DNA from: Sphingomonadales bacterium
GTDB lineage: Bacteria > Pseudomonadota > Alphaproteobacteria > Sphingomonadales > Sphingomonadaceae
Assembly: GCA_016720115.1 (NCBI GenBank)
Contig: JADJXT010000002.1
Span: 1,196,501-1,260,500 of the forward strand
Length of the DNA: 64,000 nucleotides
Reading direction: 5' to 3'
A model generated the notes under the pieces. The model had not been told where the DNA came from. It ran no database searches and worked only from the letters and a program-made list of their open reading frames with translations. Each line of letters starts with the position of its first letter. The stretch's first letter is position 1. Shown here piece after piece: positions 59,590 through 64,000 of this stretch. The position numbers and the translations under genes were made by a program.

Positions 59590-59726
59590 GGTGGTGGCGG
59601 CGATGCTCGTGCGCGTGGTGCTGGTCGATCAGCCCGGGGCGTTTGCAGTCGGGCCATGTCGTCGCACTTTTGGCTGGCGGCCCGCAAAACGCAGAACAGT
59701 CCTTGCGCGAAATCCGCTGCGGAGAC

Positions 59727-59860
59727 CGGCGCAGTAGCGCCGGACAGCACCGGCGATGCGGCGCTTGGCGCAAAACCGGTCATGCGCAGCCCGGTTTTGC
59801 GCCTTAGCAAAACACGACGGCTCATGCCCGCCGACCGCGCTCAAGGCGCGGGCGGCGGGT
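59727..59860. other. cluster of three strong hairpins
   Basis: CCGGCGC-AGTA-GCGCCGG (59727-59744); GGCGCAAAACCGG / CCGGTTTTGCGCC, a perfect 13-bp stem with an 11-base loop (59768-59804); and CCCGCCGACCGCGC / GCGCGGGCGGCGGG, 13 of 14 pairs with a 5-base loop (59828-59860). None has a T tract. The cluster occupies the 450-bp gap between the ATPase and DUF1173 genes. It could be a replication or transfer origin, a structured RNA or a mobile repeat. Confidence 0.7.
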
Positions 59861-60097
59861 GCCGTTTGAGCTAAAATATCGGGGAAGTTTGCGTGTCGGA
59901 GCGCAGCTGCGACCTTCTTTTCGGTGACGGGACATGCAGGGCTGCGAGTGGTTCTTTCGACACTTCAGGAACGCTGAAATTTTTGGGATGGCCTCATATG
60001 CGGTTCGGAGCTAGTTTGGGACGCAGAGGCTCGTGAAACAGGAGTATTGAAACCGGATCGAAAGGCAACTTCGGTCGTAATTTTTGGAGAAATTGCG

Positions 60098-61429
60098 ATG
60101 AAACAGCGATACCGCATTGACGGTAGGTTTGTGGTTGCCGATGAGGAAGGTTTCAACCAGGCGCTAGCGAAAGCGCAGGCGAGTAAAACGCCGGTGTTCT
60201 GCGGATGCAGTAGCGGGGTCGATCTCAGGCTTTATATCAGCAAGCGCTTCGGCAAGCTGGTCCTGTCACGCTGGCCGGGCAGCGGCGGCAATCATGCCAC
60301 GGGTTGCGATCATTTCGATGCCCCGGATTTTCTGAGCGGTATGGGCCAGGTGCGCGGCGCGGCAGTGGTTGATGATGAAATGACCGGCGAAACCAGCCTT
60401 AAGGTCAATTTCCCGATGTCGAGGGGGCCAGCGCGGGCGGCGCCTTCGGCGCTCACCAACGACAAGCCTTCTGTGAAGTCGACGGGGTATAAGCTCTCGA
60501 TGCGCGGTCTGCTGCATGTTCTTTGGGACCGTGCGGAGCTCACCCACTGGCATCCGAAGATGGCCGACAAGCGCAACTGGTATGTCGTGCGGCGGGCCTT
60601 GCTCGAGGCGGTCGAGCAATGCCGGATGAAGACCTTGCCTTTGGCCGGGCTGATTTTCGTGCCGGAGAGTTTCAGGGAGGATGACAAGGCGGAGATCGTC
60701 AAACGGCGGACGATGGCGCTCGAACGGGTACGGCGCTCGCGCGAGGAAATGATGATCGTCATCGCCGAAGTGAAGGAGCGCAAGGCGTTCGAGGACCGGT
60801 TGCGGATCGTCTTCAAGCATGTCGGCGACATGCGGTTCGTGCTCGATCCCGACATGGCAAAGCGGTTTAACAAGCGTTTCGAAGGCGATCTCAACCTTTG
60901 GGCCAGCGACGACCTGCGCGAAAGCCATCTCATTCTGGCCGGGTCGTTCTGCCGGCGTCCTGAAGGAACCTATGATCTGATCGAGGTGGCGTTGATGCCG
61001 GTCACCCGGCAGTGGTTGCCTTATGAGAGCAGCGAGGAGCTGGAGCTTATCGAAAAGGCGGTCCGCGAGAAGCGCAGGTTCGTGAAGGGATTGCGGGTCA
61101 ATCTCGAGCGGACCGTGCCGATCGCGAGCCTGGTCCTGAAGGATATGGGTGAACGGGCGGTCGCGGTCCATATCCATGATGAGAAGATCGAAGCGGGCGA
61201 AGCGCTGGCGGCGCTGCTCGATGAGCAGAGCGTCGATCACTATCTGTGGTGGGAAGGCGAGGATTTGCCAAAGCGCGGAGAACGGGGTCCGCAGGGAGCG
61301 GGATCGGCGGCGTCCGCGAAGCCGCCAGTCGCTGGGGGTCCGCAAAGGGACCAGGAGAAGGCGGCCGAGGAAAACGTACCCGGTGATGCGCAGGCGTCGC
61401 GCGGTTTTGCCGCTTATGCGGACGGATAG
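60098..61429 (+). CDS. DUF1173 family protein
   Basis: A 443-residue protein starting MKQRYRIDGRFVVADEEGF, with GGAGA 8 bases upstream, preferred over an earlier in-frame start. V-F-C-G-C-S-S-G-V-D-L-R-L-Y-I-S-K and G-N-H-A-T-G-C-D-H-F carry Cys/His residues that could form a zinc site, the N-terminal pattern I associate with DUF1173. That family is carried on plasmids and integrative elements and has no known activity. The C-terminal ~50 residues are low-complexity. Confidence 0.72.
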   Translation: MKQRYRIDGRFVVADEEGFNQALAKAQASKTPVFCGCSSGVDLRLYISKRFGKLVLSRWPGSGGNHATGCDHFDAPDFLSGMGQVRGAAVVDDEMTGETSLKVNFPMSRGPARAAPSALTNDKPSVKSTGYKLSMRGLLHVLWDRAELTHWHPKMADKRNWYVVRRALLEAVEQCRMKTLPLAGLIFVPESFREDDKAEIVKRRTMALERVRRSREEMMIVIAEVKERKAFEDRLRIVFKHVGDMRFVLDPDMAKRFNKRFEGDLNLWASDDLRESHLILAGSFCRRPEGTYDLIEVALMPVTRQWLPYESSEELELIEKAVREKRRFVKGLRVNLERTVPIASLVLKDMGERAVAVHIHDEKIEAGEALAALLDEQSVDHYLWWEGEDLPKRGERGPQGAGSAASAKPPVAGGPQRDQEKAAEENVPGDAQASRGFAAYADG

Positions 61430-61445
61430 GTTCGTCGGCGCGAAG

Positions 61446-61637
61446 TCAGGAGATCTTGCGGACCTTGATGGCGCGCTCTTCGAGTTCGATCCAATTTCCC
61501 ATGCGATCGGTCTTGCCCGCGAGATAGGCGGCATGATCGTCGATATTGGTCCGCAGTTCGCGGCGGATTTCAGCCTTGGTGAAGGCACTCGGAGCGGAAA
61601 CGGTGATCGTGAAGCTGTGGGTCTTGCGCTTGGCCAT
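61446..61637 (-). CDS. 63-residue protein, last gene of the PAPS-reductase-like operon
   Basis: Starts MAKRKTHSFTITVSAPSAFT and ends I-K-V-R-K-I-S, a small basic protein of unknown family. It begins 2 bases after the stop of the upstream gene and is therefore translationally linked. High-GC plasmid-like composition. Confidence 0.6.
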   Translation of the reverse strand: MAKRKTHSFTITVSAPSAFTKAEIRRELRTNIDDHAAYLAGKTDRMGNWIELEERAIKVRKIS

Positions 61638-61639
61638 GG

Positions 61640-62545
61640 TCAGGTTCCGTCGAAGTCGGGAAAATGTTGGTTGATCCATTCGGACATCGATGCAGCGTTG
61701 CGGGTCGCGGGCGCGAGATGGCGTTCGAGGTCGGAAAGGACGCGGGTTTTGATGGCGGCGATCCGCGATGCGGGCAGCAGGCCGCGATTTTCGATATAGT
61801 CGCTGATCCGTCCGGGGCGCGGCGGCCCGCGCCTGCCCTTGGTCGATTTGCGCCATAGTCCTTCGGTGGTTGTCAGCCGGGGCGCGGCAGCGGCTTCGAT
61901 TAGGATAATGAGACCGAGATGGTCGGGCGGCAAGCTGTCGATGTCGTCCGGGCTGCAGGCGGTGCACATGAAGCAACTGCTCTTCCTCGGGATGGGCAGG
62001 CCTGCTGCCGCGATGCGCTCGATGCACCGTTCGCGGGTCCAGCCCCATTCGATGAGCGGGTATCGGTTTTCAAACCGGGGATCGTCGTGGCGGAGCGCGT
62101 GGGCGTGTCTGCGGATATCGCGGGGCGAGGCGTCATAACCAATGAGCCGCGTGACGCGGCTGCCTTGCGCCCAGGCGTCAATGGCCGGTTGCCATAATTG
62201 TGCGGCGGCGGTTTGCGGCGCGACCTTCCATTTGAGCGAGCAGCTGTGCTGGCCGAAGGCGATTGCGGGCAGGGTTTTGGACGCGAGGATGTCCTCGAGG
62301 AGCGAGCGATAGTCGGGCTTGCCGTTCAGTCTGGTCGGGGCGTAGCGGACACGGCGGAATGGAATCTGCCTTTCGGCAAGCCAGTCTTCGAAGACCGGGA
62401 TGTAGGCGTCGGTTTCGGGGTATTCGGCGCCGGTCTCGGCAAAGAGGACGAGGTCGGGCGGGGTGCCTTGGGCCTCGAGCTCGATGATCATTGCCGTGCT
62501 GTCGATGCCTGCACCCCAGGAAGCGATTGTGGGGGTTGCTGTCAT
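61640..62545 (-). CDS. PAPS-reductase-like ATP-pyrophosphatase family protein
   Basis: A 301-residue adenine-nucleotide alpha-hydrolase-fold protein. I-A-S-W-G-A-G-I-D-S-T-A-M (residues 7-19) is a PP-loop variant. S-C-S-L-K-W-K-V-A-P and K-S-S-C-F-M-C-T-A-C provide Cys residues that could hold an Fe-S cluster or carry sulfur. Related proteins include PAPS reductases and DndC of DNA phosphorothioation; the short plasmid and phage versions have no known reaction. No dndB, D or E homologue is visible. The start ATG overlaps the upstream stop (ATGA). Confidence 0.82.
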   Translation of the reverse strand: MTATPTIASWGAGIDSTAMIIELEAQGTPPDLVLFAETGAEYPETDAYIPVFEDWLAERQIPFRRVRYAPTRLNGKPDYRSLLEDILASKTLPAIAFGQHSCSLKWKVAPQTAAAQLWQPAIDAWAQGSRVTRLIGYDASPRDIRRHAHALRHDDPRFENRYPLIEWGWTRERCIERIAAAGLPIPRKSSCFMCTACSPDDIDSLPPDHLGLIILIEAAAAPRLTTTEGLWRKSTKGRRGPPRPGRISDYIENRGLLPASRIAAIKTRVLSDLERHLAPATRNAASMSEWINQHFPDFDGT

Positions 62546-62793
62546 GGTTCGGGTGGCGCGGAGAGGATCGCTGCGACATCCTCGTTGATGGTGCCGGCAG
62601 GGTGCTCGATGTAGAGCGAGTAGCCGTATTCGGCGCTGTTGGTGACGAGAATGCGGAGCGGCGGCTTGGTCTTGCGGAAGATGAGCCAGGCTTCGATTGT
62701 CCGGTCGCCTTCGAGGGGATAGCTGTAGATGGGCTCTAAGGTGCAACCGCGCTGGTCGAGCGCTTCGCGCAGCTTGTCGAACGGGGCGGTCAC
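62542..62793 (-). CDS. 83-residue hypothetical protein in the operon
   Basis: Starts MTAPFDKLREALDQRGCTLE and has an alternating strand pattern (A-W-L-I-F-R-K ... R-I-L-V-T-N-S) with an acidic end. Unknown family. It overlaps both neighbours by 4 bases, so the three genes are translated as a unit. Confidence 0.65.
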   Translation of the reverse strand: MTAPFDKLREALDQRGCTLEPIYSYPLEGDRTIEAWLIFRKTKPPLRILVTNSAEYGYSLYIEHPAGTINEDVAAILSAPPEP

Positions 62794-63581
62794 ATTGCGC
62801 TCGCTTTGCTGAGATCGGGATACCAGCTGAGCGGCTCGTCATCCTGGTGTAAGGCGTGGAAGGCCTCGAGCTTGCGGTGATCGATCACCGATTGGGGGTC
62901 GTCGATATCGACATAGGCCCCATAGAAGTTGCCGCGATATTCGGCGAATTGGGCGTGGACGCGCTCGGTATAGGCTTCGGAGATGAAGAAGCCTGGGGTT
63001 CCCCGGCGATAGACCGGAGGCAGGCAGTTGAGCTGCGCGTCGTGGAATTCGCGGGTGACGCGCGAGAGCGGGAAACCCTGAAGCGCACGCTGCTTGATTT
63101 CGGCGAGATAGGCGGTGGTCTCCGGGTCCATCGCGGGCTGATTGACGATTTCGAACGGCGGGAGCGGCCGATTGAATTGGGCGACGATGTCGCGGAGCAA
63201 TTCGACCGAGGAAGCCTTTTCGATGTCGCTCGCGCTGAACATGGGTTGTTCGTCGTCGGAGGCATCGATCGAATGCTCGTCACCCTCGCCGTACCAGGCG
63301 TAAAGCGCGGGGGTAAAGGCGCCGTGGCACCCGCCCGACCAGCGCCAGAACGGGAGATGGTGTTGGCGGCAGAATTGTTCGAGCGCGGGAACGGTGCCGC
63401 CGTTCAAGTCCTCGCCATAGAGGTCGAGGCTTTGGCAGCTCCCGGAGACGGGAATTACGGCGTCATCGCCGCTCCAGTCGTTGCGCAGGTCGTAGTCGGC
63501 AACGAGCTTGCTGAACGACGCAACGAGGCTGGCTGGAAGCTGTCCGCCGATGCGGATGTGGCACATGGCGCGGTCGCCCAT
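62790..63581 (-). CDS. 263-residue hypothetical protein in the operon
   Basis: Starts MGDRAMCHIRIGGQLPASLV, with AAGGAGA 7 bases before the ATG. No domain recognised. W-R-W-S-G-G-C-H-G-A-F-T-P-A-L-Y-A-W and N-F-Y-G-A-Y-V-D-I-D are distinctive. The C-terminal half is rich in charged helices. It lies 14 bases downstream of the next gene. Confidence 0.65.
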   Translation of the reverse strand: MGDRAMCHIRIGGQLPASLVASFSKLVADYDLRNDWSGDDAVIPVSGSCQSLDLYGEDLNGGTVPALEQFCRQHHLPFWRWSGGCHGAFTPALYAWYGEGDEHSIDASDDEQPMFSASDIEKASSVELLRDIVAQFNRPLPPFEIVNQPAMDPETTAYLAEIKQRALQGFPLSRVTREFHDAQLNCLPPVYRRGTPGFFISEAYTERVHAQFAEYRGNFYGAYVDIDDPQSVIDHRKLEAFHALHQDDEPLSWYPDLSKASAM

Positions 63582-63595
63582 GGTTGGTCTCCTTC

Positions 63596-64000
63596 TTAGG
63601 GCTTGGGGAGTTCGAGCCAGCGAACGGGCTGGTCGAGTGGATGGTTGAAGCGATCCTTGTCGCGGTCGGTAAAGACGGTCGCTTCGCCGAGGGGGCCGAA
63701 TTGACTTGCCTTGTTCCAGAAGACGGGTTCGGCGGGGGCGTCGCTGAGCGCGAGGACGAAGCGCGGCGCAAAGCGGCTATTGTCGAAGAGCTCGTTCGCC
63801 GAGATTTCGTGGAGGCCGTCTGCGTCGATCCGGAAGCCGCCGCCGGTGAATTCGTCGATACGCAGTTTGGAGCAGGTGGCCGCCCAGGTGCAGACCACCG
63901 GAAAGCTTTCGGTTACGATTGCCGCGAGCAATGTTGCGGTCGCATCGGGGTCGAACTGGTCGCCGTAGATATGGATTTGAACTGTGTTGTCGGCCGTGTC
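63596..64000 (-). CDS. hypothetical protein, 5' end outside the window
   Basis: An open frame runs to the window edge. The visible 134 residues read D-N-T-V-Q-I-H-I-Y-G-D-Q-F-D-P at the beginning and end D-Q-P-V-R-W-L-E-L-P-K-P. A TTG at 63929-63931 could be an internal start, but the upstream residues look like real protein. Unknown function; first visible gene of the operon ending at 61446. Confidence 0.55.
   Translation of the reverse strand, partial: DTADNTVQIHIYGDQFDPDATATLLAAIVTESFPVVCTWAATCSKLRIDEFTGGGFRIDADGLHEISANELFDNSRFAPRFVLALSDAPAEPVFWNKASQFGPLGEATVFTDRDKDRFNHPLDQPVRWLELPKP

Noticed and set aside
59553..59844. Short minus-strand frames over the hairpin cluster
   Set aside because: Created by the GC-rich palindromes; no protein-like pattern.

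Overview
The window is a mosaic. It has two sphingomonad-like (Alphaproteobacteria) ends and a middle built from insertion sequences, a duplicated anaerobic-metabolism operon, a Pseudomonas/Stutzerimonas-like block, a fragment of a conjugative plasmid and part of a catabolic operon. Taxonomic statements come from protein character, gene order and base composition read by eye; no database search was run.

Region by region. (1) 1-10.41 kb is a dense, high-GC sphingomonad-type chromosome: guaA (partial), a small membrane protein, a zinc-ribbon protein, gloB, gloA, a SIMPL-domain protein, ggt, an alpha/beta hydrolase, a small DUF6356-like protein, an M48 protease and a DUF898 protein. The gaps between genes hold several families of large inverted repeats. 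(2) 10.42-17.55 kb is an IS256-family element (IS-A) followed by glycyl radical enzyme (GRE) - activase - aldehyde dehydrogenase and an arsR-type regulator. (3) 17.09-21.36 kb is an ISL3-family element carrying arsR and a permease as passengers. Its permease is split by a second IS256-family element (IS-B) with a clean 8-bp target duplication, and it contains an odd 37-base G run. (4) 21.36-27.68 kb is gammaproteobacterial in character: glpF, an SUV3-like helicase and trmL, both cut by an IS110 element, a TetR regulator and an OprD porin. (5) 27.68-34.80 kb is a second, almost identical copy of region 2, cut by an IS3 element. (6) 36.33-38.10 kb is a desaturase/carotenoid-hydroxylase fragment and a second IS-B. 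(7) 38.10-55.30 kb is bracketed by a 53-bp direct repeat and two IS-B copies. It holds an FMN-dependent alpha-hydroxyacid oxidase, a DUF5131-TcmP pair, MobF relaxase and TraD genes, a truncated acyl-CoA synthetase, and a TonB receptor - aldehyde dehydrogenase - GPH/MFS transporter operon. (8) 56.7-64 kb is plasmid- or ICE-like DNA: a truncated GNAT-like gene, a P-loop ATPase, a structured intergenic region, a DUF1173 protein, and a tight operon with a PAPS-reductase-like protein and four unrecognised small proteins.

How the genes fit together. The GRE operon would make an aldehyde by oxygen-sensitive radical lysis of a small diol, amine or sulfonate and then oxidise it; its substrate cannot be read from sequence. 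The oxidase, TonB, ALDH, transporter and acyl-CoA synthetase genes would form one uptake-and-oxidation cluster if the two ends of the 38.1-55.3 kb segment are joined. The tra genes mark a conjugative replicon.

Caution. Most frameshifts are single-base indels in short homopolymers. The two copies of the GRE operon carry different indels, so an intact version of every gene can be rebuilt from the pair. This looks like uncorrected long-read error rather than gene decay. Several IS junctions lack target duplications, so misassembly or chimerism at IS repeats must be excluded before the mosaic is taken as one real chromosome.
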